A DNA stretch of 64,000 bases from JAHFPN01 sp036559465. Its GTDB lineage: Bacteria > Pseudomonadota > Alphaproteobacteria > Rhizobiales > Xanthobacteraceae. The stretch is taken from positions 4,212 to 68,211 of the forward strand of contig DATBTC010000084.1 of assembly GCA_036559465.1 (NCBI GenBank), given 5' to 3'. Made by a program: the position numbers and the translations under genes. Below are positions 15,407 through 22,682 of the stretch, in pieces (the first letter of the stretch is position 1; the number at the start of each line of letters is the position of its first letter). The notes under the pieces were generated by a model. That model did no database searches and was not told where the DNA came from. It worked only from the letters and a program-made list of their open reading frames with translations.

Positions 15407-16072
15407 ATGTTCGACTTAGCCAAGATTTTCGCGCGGGTGGTGGGGGCGGCGCTTCCGCTCTCGATACTGGCGCTCGGTGTTCAACCCGCGGCCGCGCAAT
15501 ACGCGCCGCCAACCATCTCCGCACCCTATGAGGTCGCGGTCGCGCTCCAGCGGCTCGGCATGCGCCCGATCGCACCGCCGCGCTCGCGGGGTCTGTTCTG
15601 GATCGTGCCGGCCATGGACCGCGACGGAACTCGCGTGCGGGTCGTGATCGAGGCGGAAACCGGCGCGATCGTCGATGTCGACGAGTTTGAGCCGACTCTC
15701 CGCCCGCGCGCGCCGCTCGCGGCGTCGCCATACCCGCCCGGCCCGCGTTACGGCTTATACGAGCGCCGTCCGTATGATGATCCGCGCGCCAGAAATTATC
15801 CGGGGCCCGGACGCTCGTCAGATGTCGAAGACGATGAGCGGCCGTCCGGACCGCGCGTGATTCCCGCCGATCCGACCTTGCGGCCGCGCGGCCAGGTTCC
15901 GTCGGCGCCCCGCGTTGCGGCCCGGCCTGCCGATCCGAAGCCGCGCACGACGCCGCTGCCGCGTCCGCGTCCGTCCGATCTGACCGCGGCCGTGCCGCAG
16001 CCCGCGCCTGCCGCACCCGCACCGGCCGCGACGCCGGATGCGTGGGGCCCGCCGGCGCAGGGACTGGAATAG
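15407..16072 (+). CDS. Secreted proline-rich protein with PepSY-like N-terminal domain
   Basis: A 221-residue protein of unknown function. An AGGGG site seven bases before ATG 15407 sets the start. The signal peptide ends AAAQ (about residue 30). Residues about 37-95 form a small domain (VAVALQRLGMRPI, then FWIVPAMDRDGTRVRVVI and TGAIVDVDEF) with the alternation seen in PepSY-like modules. The rest is Pro/Arg/Ala-rich and probably disordered. The same domain pattern recurs in the protein at 16956-17354. Likely periplasmic; the role is not recognisable. Confidence 0.75.
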   Translation: MFDLAKIFARVVGAALPLSILALGVQPAAAQYAPPTISAPYEVAVALQRLGMRPIAPPRSRGLFWIVPAMDRDGTRVRVVIEAETGAIVDVDEFEPTLRPRAPLAASPYPPGPRYGLYERRPYDDPRARNYPGPGRSSDVEDDERPSGPRVIPADPTLRPRGQVPSAPRVAARPADPKPRTTPLPRPRPSDLTAAVPQPAPAAPAPAATPDAWGPPAQGLE

Positions 16073-16083
16073 CGCCAAAGCAA

Positions 16084-16113
16084 AAGGGCGCCCCGGTCGC
16101 CCGGGACGCCCTT
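16084..16113 (-). terminator. Terminator between the secreted-protein gene and hsp20
   Basis: AAGGGCG (16084-16090) pairs with CGCCCTT (16107-16113), extended inside by CCCGG/CCGGG around a 4-base loop. Read on the minus strand after the hsp20 stop, the stem ends in CCCTTTTGCTTT, a U-rich tail. It most likely ends hsp20 transcription. On the plus strand the tail is weaker, but the hairpin may serve both convergent genes. Confidence 0.7.
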
Positions 16114-16136
16114 CTAACTCTTCCGTCGATAGAGCG

Positions 16137-16601
16137 TCAGGCAGCTTTCGCGGTCTTGCCCTCGATCACCTTGGCCTTTCCGCCGATCGCAATCTGACGC
16201 GGCTTCATGGCCTCGGGGATTTCGCGCACCAGATCGACATGCAGCAGACCGTTCTCGAGGTCGGCGCCCTTCACCTCGACGTGGTCGGCGAGCTGGAAGC
16301 GGCGCTCGAAGGCGCGCGCGGCGATGCCCTGGTAGAGCGTCTCGCCTTGCTCTTCCTTCTCGGTGACCTGCTTCTCGCCGCGGATGGTGAGCGTGTTTTC
16401 CTTCACCTCGATATTGATTTCATCGCGCGTGAAGCCGGCGACCGCCACCGAAATGCGGTAGGCGTTCTCGCCAGTGCGCTCGATGTTGTAAGGCGGATAG
16501 CTCGGCGCGGCGTCCACGCCTCCCCAAGAATCGAGTAGCGAAAACAGCCGGTCGAAGCCGACGGTGGAACGATAGAGCGGGGTCAGATCGTACGTGTGCA
16601 T
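16137..16601 (-). CDS. Small heat-shock protein, Hsp20/IbpA family
   Basis: An ATP-independent chaperone that holds unfolding proteins during heat stress. It has 154 residues with an alpha-crystallin domain (about 35-130): NAYRISVAVAGF, the ENTLTIRGEK segment, RAFERRF and the closing strand ENGLLHVDLVREIPE. An N-terminal FDRLF segment precedes it and a Lys/Ala-rich tail follows. The start ATG 16601 has a perfect AGGAGG eight bases upstream. That site is buried in a thermometer hairpin, and a sigma-32-type promoter lies further upstream, so synthesis should be heat-controlled at two levels. Rhizobia often carry several such genes; this is the only one here. Confidence 0.96.
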   Translation of the reverse strand: MHTYDLTPLYRSTVGFDRLFSLLDSWGGVDAAPSYPPYNIERTGENAYRISVAVAGFTRDEINIEVKENTLTIRGEKQVTEKEEQGETLYQGIAARAFERRFQLADHVEVKGADLENGLLHVDLVREIPEAMKPRQIAIGGKAKVIEGKTAKAA

Positions 16602-16688
16602 GGCATATCCTCCTATGAAGCGACATGCGGTTGAGGGCCCGCCGAAGCCAGGCCCGGATTTTTCGCGCAACCCCGAAGGGCCTGCGCA
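16602..16688 (-). promoter_or_regulatory. ROSE-type RNA thermometer in the hsp20 leader
   Basis: The leader from the predicted start (about 16688) folds into three hairpins. Hairpin 1 spans 16665-16687. Hairpin 2 spans 16635-16655 with a UUCG loop. The third spans 16603-16628: GCAU pairs with AUGC at the base and UCGCU lies against the AGGA of the AGGAGG ribosome site with one bulged G. The UYGCU motif opposite the ribosome site with an unpaired G is the defining feature of ROSE elements in rhizobial small heat-shock genes. Heat would melt this stem and free the site. The fold was worked out by eye. Confidence 0.85.
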
Positions 16689-16694
16689 AACGCG

Positions 16695-16723
16695 ATATGG
16701 GAAAGGCTGCGGCAGGCTTCAAG
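16695..16723 (-). promoter_or_regulatory. Sigma-32 (RpoH) type heat-shock promoter of hsp20
   Basis: On the minus strand a CTTGAAG -35 box (complement of 16717-16723) is followed after 15 bases by CCCATAT (complement of 16695-16701). Both boxes and spacing fit the RpoH consensus. The predicted start is about 16688, immediately before the first thermometer hairpin. Confidence 0.82.
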
Positions 16724-16955
16724 GGCAGGCGAGCGAGAGGAAAACATTATAAAATTCAGATATTTACAGGATTTCAGCGGCCGGGCTTTGGAACATGAAC
16801 GCGCGATGAATGATGGTTTCCGCACCTATTCAGGGCTTCCGATCTAAGTCCAGAAGGAGGAGTGTCGCGGCGGCCGGACGGTCGTAACTGTCCGTGCGCT
16901 GCGATATTCTTTATGCGGATGCCGTCCGCGGCGGCGGGACGGTGGAGGACGTACG

Positions 16956-17354
16956 ATGTCGAGGCCCGGACTCGTACTGACGGCAATGCTTTTTGCATTT
17001 GCTCTGGCTTGCAGCGCGTCGGCGCCGTTGTCATTCGCCCAAGGAGTCGGTGTGCGGATCGACGAGCCGCGTGCCGTCGATGTCGCGCCGCGCCCGCCCG
17101 GCCGCCGGGTGCCCGGCTATTATAACGAGCGCCCGCCGCGTGCCGCCGTGCAGCGCCGGCCCATGGCGCAGGATGAGTTGACAACCTCCCTCCACACGCG
17201 CGGCTTCCGCGATGTCGTATTCGTGCAGCGGCGCGGTGCCACCTACATCTACGAAGCCACCGGCCAACGCGGCGAGCGCGTGCGCCTGATCGTCAATTCC
17301 GTGACCGGCGTGATCGATGGTGTGCGCCAGCTCGGCGTCGGCCGCAAGAAGTAG
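16956..17354 (+). CDS. Small secreted protein with PepSY-like domain
   Basis: A 132-residue exported protein of unknown function. The signal peptide ends SFAQ (about residue 29). A short Pro/Arg-rich linker follows, and then a C-terminal domain (about 72-132; TTSLHTRGFRDVVFV, YIYEATGQRGERVRLIV, TGVIDGVRQLG). This pattern matches the N-terminal domain of the protein at 15407-16072, so the two are probably distant relatives. GGACGGTGGAGGACGTACG precedes the ATG and supplies the ribosome site. It is divergent from hsp20 and upstream of an alpha/beta hydrolase gene. Confidence 0.75.
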   Translation: MSRPGLVLTAMLFAFALACSASAPLSFAQGVGVRIDEPRAVDVAPRPPGRRVPGYYNERPPRAAVQRRPMAQDELTTSLHTRGFRDVVFVQRRGATYIYEATGQRGERVRLIVNSVTGVIDGVRQLGVGRKK

Positions 17355-17434
17355 GCGGCCCCTCCGATTGCGGCCATCTCCGGCCCGTTGTAACGCTCAA
17401 AGCCCCACCGCGCGTCCTTCATGAATCGAACGCC

Positions 17435-18400
17435 ATGACTCTGCATGCCATCGCCGCCAATCCGGTGCCCGCGGGCGCCGTTTCCGGCGATCTGGAGACC
17501 ACCGACAAGGTACGCCTGCGCTTTGCCCGCTGGGCGCCGCTCGCGCCGCGCCGCGGTACGGTCTGCATCTTTCCCGGCCGCGCCGAGGCGATCGAGGAAT
17601 ATTTCGAGGTGGTATCCGAGCTCCGCATCCGCGGCTTCGCGGTCGCGGTGCTCGACTGGCGAGGTCAGGGCGGCTCGCAGCGCATGTTGCGCGATCCGCG
17701 CAAGGGCCATGTATGGAGCTTCGACGAATATCAGAAGGATATCGAAGTCTTCATGCGCGAGGTGGTGCTGCCCGATTGTCCGCCGCCCTTGTTCGGTCTG
17801 GCCCATTCCATGGGGGCCGCCATCATGCTGGAAATGTCGCGGCTCGGCGGCCGCTCGTTCGACCGGCTGGTGATGACATCGCCGATGATCGAACTCGCCG
17901 GCATCGGCTCGTCCCGGCTTTCCCGCGCGTTCGTGCGGCTGGCGCGGCTTGCCGGTCTGGGCCGGGTCTATGTGCCCGGCGGCGGCCCGGTGGCGACCGC
18001 GAGCCGGCCCTTTGTCGGCAATCCCTTCACGTCCGATCCGGTGCGTCATGCCCGTGTGGCCGCGATCGTCGAGGAGGTGCCGGCGCTCGGCGTCGGCTCC
18101 CCGACCGTCGCCTGGATGGACTCTGCCTTCCGCGTCATGCGCAGGTTCGCCGACCCCGTCTATCCGGCCTCCTTGCGCCAGCCCATGCTGCTCCTCGGCG
18201 CCGGCGAAGACACCGTGGTGTCGACTCAGGCGGTCGCCCGTTTTGCGTCGCGGCTGCGCGCTGGCGCGCACCTGGTGGTCGCCGGCAGCAAGCACGAGAT
18301 TCTGATGGAGCGCGACCCCTTCCGCGGCCAGTTCTGGGCCGCCTTCGACGCCTTCATTCCGGGCTCGCCGCTGGTTCCCGGCTCGCCGCTTTATCGCTGA
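17435..18400 (+). CDS. Alpha/beta hydrolase, lysophospholipase (PldB) type
   Basis: A 321-residue serine hydrolase of the Hydrolase_4/lysophospholipase L2 family. The nucleophile elbow reads LAHSMGAA (Ser about 130). An RGQGGS motif precedes it, a catalytic Asp is likely in LGAGEDTVV and a His in SKHEIL. No signal peptide is visible, so it should be cytoplasmic or membrane-associated. Expected substrates are monoacylglycerols or lysophospholipids. Its TGA abuts the convergent hisN-like stop with no base between. Confidence 0.87.
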   Translation: MTLHAIAANPVPAGAVSGDLETTDKVRLRFARWAPLAPRRGTVCIFPGRAEAIEEYFEVVSELRIRGFAVAVLDWRGQGGSQRMLRDPRKGHVWSFDEYQKDIEVFMREVVLPDCPPPLFGLAHSMGAAIMLEMSRLGGRSFDRLVMTSPMIELAGIGSSRLSRAFVRLARLAGLGRVYVPGGGPVATASRPFVGNPFTSDPVRHARVAAIVEEVPALGVGSPTVAWMDSAFRVMRRFADPVYPASLRQPMLLLGAGEDTVVSTQAVARFASRLRAGAHLVVAGSKHEILMERDPFRGQFWAAFDAFIPGSPLVPGSPLYR

Positions 18401-19183
18401 TCATCCACGCAGGATTTCGAGCGCTTCCGCGTGCACGCGCTTGTCGCCAGCGGCGACAATGCGGCCGCCCTTGGCCGCGGACCCGCCGGTCCAGCTCGTG
18501 ATGATGCCGCCGGCGCCCTCGATGATCGGGATGAGCGCCGCGATGTCGTGGGTGCGCAGGCCGCTCTCGATGACGAGATCGACGAATCCCGCCGCGACCA
18601 TGCAATAGGCGTAACAGTCGCCGCCGTAGCGCGAGAGCTGCACGCGCTGCTCGACGCGCTCGAAACGCGCGCGCTCCTCGGCGCTCATCAGCAGCGGGCT
18701 CGTAGTGTAGAGCGAGGCTTGCGCGACGCTCGCGCAAGCCCGAACCTGCAACCGCCGCTCGCCGGCCGGGCCGCGGTAGCTCGCGCGCGAACCGTCGCCG
18801 AAGAAATACTCGCCGATAAATGGCTGATGCATCATGCCGTAGACCGGCGCGCCGTCTTTCAGGAGTCCGATCAGGGTTCCCCAGGCCGTCATGCCGCTGA
18901 TGAAGGATTTGGTGCCGTCGATCGGATCGAGCGCCCATACATAGGCCGCGTTCGGCCGGTCGTCGCCGAACTCCTCGCCGATGATGCCGTGCGTTGGGAA
19001 CGTCTTCTTGATCAGCGCTCGCATCGCCGTTTCGGCCCCCCGGTCGGCTTCGGTCACCGGATCGAATGCGCCCCCGCGCGCCTTATCCTCGATGCCGAGT
19101 GCAGTGCGGAAGAACGGCCGGATCGCATCGCCCGCGACGGTCGCAAGCTCGTCGACGAAGGCGGCAAATTCCACGGCGGACAT
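18401..19183 (-). CDS. hisN: Histidinol-phosphatase of the inositol-monophosphatase family
   Basis: Mg-dependent phosphatase of 260 residues. Metal-binding motifs are GEEFG (about 70), the DPIDGT motif in WALDPIDGTKSF (about 92) and THDIAALIPIIEGAGG near 210-225. YGGDCYAYCMVAAGFVDLVIE is characteristic of the HisN subgroup, which dephosphorylates histidinol-phosphate in histidine synthesis in many alphaproteobacteria lacking the HisB phosphatase. Other his genes are not in the window. SuhB/CysQ-like activity is the alternative but fits less well. Confidence 0.87.
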   Translation of the reverse strand: MSAVEFAAFVDELATVAGDAIRPFFRTALGIEDKARGGAFDPVTEADRGAETAMRALIKKTFPTHGIIGEEFGDDRPNAAYVWALDPIDGTKSFISGMTAWGTLIGLLKDGAPVYGMMHQPFIGEYFFGDGSRASYRGPAGERRLQVRACASVAQASLYTTSPLLMSAEERARFERVEQRVQLSRYGGDCYAYCMVAAGFVDLVIESGLRTHDIAALIPIIEGAGGIITSWTGGSAAKGGRIVAAGDKRVHAEALEILRG

Positions 19184-19321
19184 GATCTGCTCCCCCGTGC
19201 CCTCATAGCCGCGTCATGAAGGCGCGGCAACGCTTCCATGCGCAGGCGCCCGTTGTCGTGGCGGCCGTGGCATGGCACTCGTGCGGGACCGCACATTAGA
19301 TGCGGGGGAGGAGCCCCGAGG

Positions 19322-20602
19322 ATGGATGCCGGATACGCCGGCTCGCCCGGCCGCGCCGTGAGAATCACGCCGGCCCAGGCGATCCTCCTGGTTGCCGTAC
19401 TTTGTGCCATCCACACCTGCAGCCAGTTCCTGCGCACCTCGATCGGGGTAATCGCACCCGATCTCGCGCGCGAGGTTGGCCTCAGCGCCTCCGGGATCGG
19501 GCTGATGGCGAGCTCCTTCTTCTTCAGTTTCGCCGCCGTTCAGGTTCCGCTTGGCGTGGCGCTCGACCGTTTCGGCCCGCGCCTCGTGCTGCTGGTTTCG
19601 ACCGGCATCGCGGTCGCCGGGACCGTCGTGTTCGCGATGGCGCATACGCCCGAGGTCATGGTGTTTGGCCGCATACTCACCGGAATCGGTTGCGCCAGCT
19701 TCTTCATCGCGCCGTTAACGATCTATTCGCGCTGGTTCCCACCGGAGCGCTTCTCCACCGTCGTCGGTATTCAGCTCGGGCTTTCGGCGCTCGGTATGCT
19801 GGGCGCGACCGCGCCGCTCGCATATGCCACCGCCGCGTTCGGCTGGCGCGAGACCTTCCTGGCCACCGCCGGCCTCACGGCGGTGATCGGCCTCGCCGTT
19901 TACGCAATCGCGCGCGACTACCCGCCCGGCGTCGTGCCGCCGCGCCGGCATGAGACCCTGATGGAGACGATCCGCGGCCTTGCCGTGGTCGCGCGCACGC
20001 CCTCGGTGCCGCGGCTTTTTGCCATGCACTTTTCCAGCTTCTCCATCATGGTGACCGTGCTCGGGCTCTGGGGCGGGCCGTATCTGGCGCACGTCTATGG
20101 TCATGATCTCGGCCGCCGCGGCGAGCTGCTGTTCGTACTCGCGACCGCCAATGTGCTCGCCAATTTCGTCTGGGGCCCGGCCGATCGTCTGTTCATGAGC
20201 TACAAGCGCCCGGTGATCGGCGGCGCCGTGGTCACCGTGCTGCTCTTGATCTGGATCGCTTGGGCCGGAAAGCTCGAAGGCTGGACGCTCGTCGCCTGGT
20301 TCATCGCCTTTGGGATTTCAACCGCCTATACGGCAGTGCTGACCGCGCACGGCCGTTCGCTGTTTCCGCCCGAGCTGGTCGGGCGCGGACTCACGTTGCT
20401 CAATCTCGGCACCATGAGCGGTGTGTTCGTCCTGCAATTCGTGACCGGCCTGGTGATCGATCTGTTTCCGGCCAAGGACGGCGTCTATCCGATCGAGGCC
20501 TATCGCACCGTGTTTGCGCTCCTGGCATTGGTGCTCGCGGGAGCGACCCTGATCTACCTCCGCTCCCGCGACCCGACTTATGAACAGGTCAGGCCCGCCT
20601 GA
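19322..20602 (+). CDS. Major facilitator superfamily transporter
   Basis: A 426-residue inner-membrane protein with about twelve hydrophobic segments. It has the MFS A-motif region between helices 2 and 3 (GVALDRFGPRL) and a typical central loop near 205-215. A strong GGGGGAGGAG ribosome site precedes ATG 19322, so the longer upstream frame was not used. Its substrate is not evident. It lies between hisN and the N-formylglutamate amidohydrolase gene on the opposite strand, which does not reveal its cargo. Confidence 0.87.
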   Translation: MDAGYAGSPGRAVRITPAQAILLVAVLCAIHTCSQFLRTSIGVIAPDLAREVGLSASGIGLMASSFFFSFAAVQVPLGVALDRFGPRLVLLVSTGIAVAGTVVFAMAHTPEVMVFGRILTGIGCASFFIAPLTIYSRWFPPERFSTVVGIQLGLSALGMLGATAPLAYATAAFGWRETFLATAGLTAVIGLAVYAIARDYPPGVVPPRRHETLMETIRGLAVVARTPSVPRLFAMHFSSFSIMVTVLGLWGGPYLAHVYGHDLGRRGELLFVLATANVLANFVWGPADRLFMSYKRPVIGGAVVTVLLLIWIAWAGKLEGWTLVAWFIAFGISTAYTAVLTAHGRSLFPPELVGRGLTLLNLGTMSGVFVLQFVTGLVIDLFPAKDGVYPIEAYRTVFALLALVLAGATLIYLRSRDPTYEQVRPA

Positions 20603-20682
20603 AACACGACAGCAAAGCCACGAAAGTTATGGGCTAGAACCACTTGGCATCGCTACTATGCAAGAAACGCATAGCTGGTCTG

Positions 20683-20711
20683 TTGCGAATATTGCGCCGC
20701 AACGGCATATT
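20683..20711 (+). promoter_or_regulatory. Sigma-70-type promoter of the MmgR-like sRNA
   Basis: TTGCGA (20683-20688), a 17-base spacer and CATATT (20706-20711). The predicted start at about 20718-20720 coincides with the first base of the sRNA hairpin, which supports the call. Confidence 0.6.
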
Positions 20712-20719
20712 GCTGCAGT

Positions 20720-20814
20720 GCGATAACGCGATGGCGTCGCGTTATTGCTGCCCTCCTTGGGCGTTTCCTCCCTAGACTTGGGCCGCTTGCTCCCGCAGGC
20801 GGCCCTTTTTTCTT
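20720..20814 (+). ncRNA. MmgR/suhB-like (alpha-r8) trans-acting small RNA
   Basis: An intergenic transcript of about 95 bases. A 12-pair 5' hairpin lies at 20720-20748. A single-stranded middle contains TTTCCTCCCT (20764-20773), and a strong terminator closes it. The unpaired UUUCCUCCCU core, the adjoining TTGGGCG and the GGGCCGC terminator stem match what I recall of the MmgR/suhB RNA family, which in Sinorhizobium limits polyhydroxybutyrate accumulation. The CCUCCC core can pair with ribosome-binding sites, suggesting translational repression with Hfq. Family assignment rests on remembered motifs, not a covariance search. Confidence 0.75.
20780..20814 (+). terminator. Rho-independent terminator of the sRNA
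   Basis: GGGCCGC (20780-20786) pairs with GCGGCCC (20799-20805), followed by TTTTTTCTTT. It is the 3' end of the small RNA and may also stop read-through from the MFS gene. Confidence 0.88.
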
Positions 20815-20832
20815 TCCGGAAGCTTTGCTGAC

Positions 20833-21723
20833 CTATTCGGCCGCATCGCGCATCGGCGCAATCCCGGCCGCGGTCACGCTCGCGAGCCGCCCGACCATGC
20901 GCGCCAGATCCAGCCGCACCCGCTCGAAACGCGACGAGCGCGCGTAGCTGCGCTCGTCCATATAGAGCGCGCGGTTGATCTCGATCTGTACCGCGTGGAA
21001 GCCCGCGGCCGGATCGCCGTAATGCTCAGTGATGAAGCCGCCCGCATAGGGCTTGTTGCGGGCCACGGCATAGCCGAGGTCGCGCAGCGACTCCTCGATC
21101 GTGTCGGTCACCGAGGGGGCGCAGCTGGTGCCGTAGCGGTCGCCGAGCACCACATCGGCCCGTGGCCGCTCGTCCCGCCCGTTCGCATTCGAGGGCATCG
21201 AATGGCAGTCCACCAGCACCGCGTGGCCGTAGACCTTCTGGGCGTACAACAGCAGCCGCCGCAGGCCCCGGTGATAGGGCTTGTAATAGAGATCGATGCG
21301 GCGGAGCGCCTCGTCCACCGGCAGGCGCCGGTCGTAAATCTCGCGTGAATCGCCGACCACCCGCGCGATGGTGCCGAGCCCGCCGGCAACCCGCAACGAG
21401 CGGGTATTGGCAAAGGCCGGCAGCCGGCCGTCGAACATGCGGGGGTCGAGCTCGTAGGGCTCCCGGTTGACGTCCAGGAAGGCGCGCGGGAAGTGCGCCC
21501 GCATCAGGGGAACGCCGAGGCGCACTGCGTCGGCGAAAAGCTCGTCCACGAAGCTGTCCTCGGAGCGCCTGAGCGTCGGCAGGTCGAGCCTCGTCAGCGC
21601 CATGAATTTGGACGGATAGAGGCACCCGCTATGGGGCGAGTTGCAGACCACGGGGCCTGCGAGCGCAGTCGGCTCCAGCACCTCGAAGGCGGCCTCGAAA
21701 TCGTCGACGATCTGGGCGCTCAT
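20833..21723 (-). CDS. N-formylglutamate amidohydrolase family protein
   Basis: A 296-residue member of the FGase family, which hydrolyses N-formylglutamate to glutamate and formate at the end of one histidine-degradation route. VCNSPHSGCLYP near the N-terminus, DCHSMPSN, and GGFITEHYGDPAAGFHAVQIEINRALYM toward the C-terminus match the family's Zn-binding and substrate regions. No hut genes are present nearby, so this may be a general N-formyl-amino-acid or related amidohydrolase. It lies close to hisN, an arrangement also seen in related genomes as I recall. Confidence 0.88.
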   Translation of the reverse strand: MSAQIVDDFEAAFEVLEPTALAGPVVCNSPHSGCLYPSKFMALTRLDLPTLRRSEDSFVDELFADAVRLGVPLMRAHFPRAFLDVNREPYELDPRMFDGRLPAFANTRSLRVAGGLGTIARVVGDSREIYDRRLPVDEALRRIDLYYKPYHRGLRRLLLYAQKVYGHAVLVDCHSMPSNANGRDERPRADVVLGDRYGTSCAPSVTDTIEESLRDLGYAVARNKPYAGGFITEHYGDPAAGFHAVQIEINRALYMDERSYARSSRFERVRLDLARMVGRLASVTAAGIAPMRDAAE

Positions 21724-21929
21724 GGCTCGGGACCGGCTAATCCAGGGCGGGTGGAAAAGAATAGGGGAATCCCCTGTCTAGAGCCCATACTGCAGGGGTT
21801 CGATGCCCCTTGGGAAGGGTGCCAAAAGGCTTATGCGCCTTCACCGGCCGTTTACCGGCGGAGGTGCAAATGGAAGGCTGGGACGGGGAATTCCGCCGCG
21901 ATTTGTAACGTGTAAGGCGTGGGTGTGTG

Positions 21930-22289
21930 ATGCCGAAAATTCTGCTCGCCGAAGACGACGGCGATATGCGCCGTTTTCTCGAACGCGCGCTTGCTAATGC
22001 CGGCTACGAGGTCGTCGCCTTCGACAATGGCCGCTCCGCCTATCAGCGTTTGCGCGAGGAACCGTTCGAGCTTCTGCTGACCGATATCGTGATGCCGGAA
22101 ATGGACGGCATCGAGCTTGCGCGCAAGGCGACCGAGCTCGACCCCGATATGAAGGTCATGTTCATCACAGGCTTCGCAGCCGTCGCACTGAATTCCGAGA
22201 ACAAGCCCAAGGACGCCAAGGTCCTGTCCAAGCCCTTCCACCTGCGCGATCTGGTCAACGAAGTGGAACGGCTGCTGAAAGCGGCTTGA
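21930..22289 (+). CDS. cpdR: CpdR-type single-domain response regulator
   Basis: A 119-residue stand-alone receiver domain. The acidic pocket LLAEDDGD, phospho-acceptor Asp52 (LLTDIVMPEMDG), the ITGFA switch position and Lys101 in LSKPF are all present. It matches CpdR of alphaproteobacteria, which when unphosphorylated brings ClpXP protease to the cell pole to degrade CtrA and other cell-cycle proteins, and is phosphorylated by the CckA-ChpT relay. ATG 21930 is preferred over the overlapping GTG at 21927. The tRNA-Val gene follows. Confidence 0.93.
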   Translation: MPKILLAEDDGDMRRFLERALANAGYEVVAFDNGRSAYQRLREEPFELLLTDIVMPEMDGIELARKATELDPDMKVMFITGFAAVALNSENKPKDAKVLSKPFHLRDLVNEVERLLKAA

Positions 22290-22300
22290 TCCGCCGCGCC

Positions 22301-22329
22301 TTGCAGCACCCCCTGCGAGCCGATATAGC
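22301..22329 (+). promoter_or_regulatory. Promoter of tRNA-Val
   Basis: TTGCAG (22301-22306), 17 bases, TATAGC (22324-22329). The tRNA begins 27 bases downstream. Confidence 0.6.
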
Positions 22330-22355
22330 AATTTGCCCGCGCTTCAGGCGCGAAT

Positions 22356-22430
22356 GGGCGCGTAGCTCAGCGGAAGAGCACTACCTTGACATGGTAGGGG
22401 TCACAGGTTCGATCCCTGTCGCGCCCACCA
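22356..22430 (+). tRNA. tRNA-Val (anticodon GAC)
   Basis: 75 bases including the encoded CCA. The acceptor stem GGGCGCG pairs with CGCGCCC. The D-arm contains AGCTC...GAGC. The anticodon stem CTACC/GGTAG encloses TTGACAT with anticodon GAC. The T-arm is ACAGG-TTCGATC-CCTGT. It is followed by TTTTT. No integrase or attachment-site duplication is seen downstream. Confidence 0.98.
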
Positions 22431-22442
22431 TTTTTCGCTCGA

Positions 22443-22471
22443 TTGACACACCCGCACCCGGCCCCTAAGAC
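22443..22471 (+). promoter_or_regulatory. Probable rpmJ promoter
   Basis: A perfect TTGACA (22443-22448) followed after 17 bases by TAAGAC (22466-22471), placing the start about 18 bases before the rpmJ ATG. The first box is strong, the second only fair. Confidence 0.5.
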
Positions 22472-22495
22472 CGCGCCCGACCCATTGGAAAAGCC

Positions 22496-22621
22496 ATGAA
22501 GATCCGCAACTCGCTCCGCTCGCTGCGCAAACGCCACCGCAACAACCGCATGGTCCGGCGCAAGGGCCGCGTCTACATCATCAACAAGACGAACCGTCGC
22601 TTTAAGGCGCGTCAGGGCTAG
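22496..22621 (+). CDS. rpmJ: 50S ribosomal protein L36 (cysteine-free, 41 residues)
   Basis: Starts MKIRNSLRSLRKRHRNN and ends FKARQG. The protein is strongly basic and contains no cysteine, so it is the zinc-independent C-minus L36 form typical of alphaproteobacteria, which bind it near the peptidyl-transferase region of the large subunit. At 41 codons it is easily missed by length filters. It lies 65 bases after tRNA-Val and has its own promoter-like sequence. Confidence 0.96.
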   Translation: MKIRNSLRSLRKRHRNNRMVRRKGRVYIINKTNRRFKARQG

Positions 22622-22682
22622 CCCGGCCCAAGCCCGAAAATCCGGCTTTGCCTGCCGCCGCAAGGCGGCATAGAATCGATTC

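Noticed and set aside
22356..22500. tRNA-Val as an integration site of a genomic island
   Set aside because: Downstream genes are rpmJ, a TPR gene and pyk; no integrase and no duplicated tRNA 3' end were seen.
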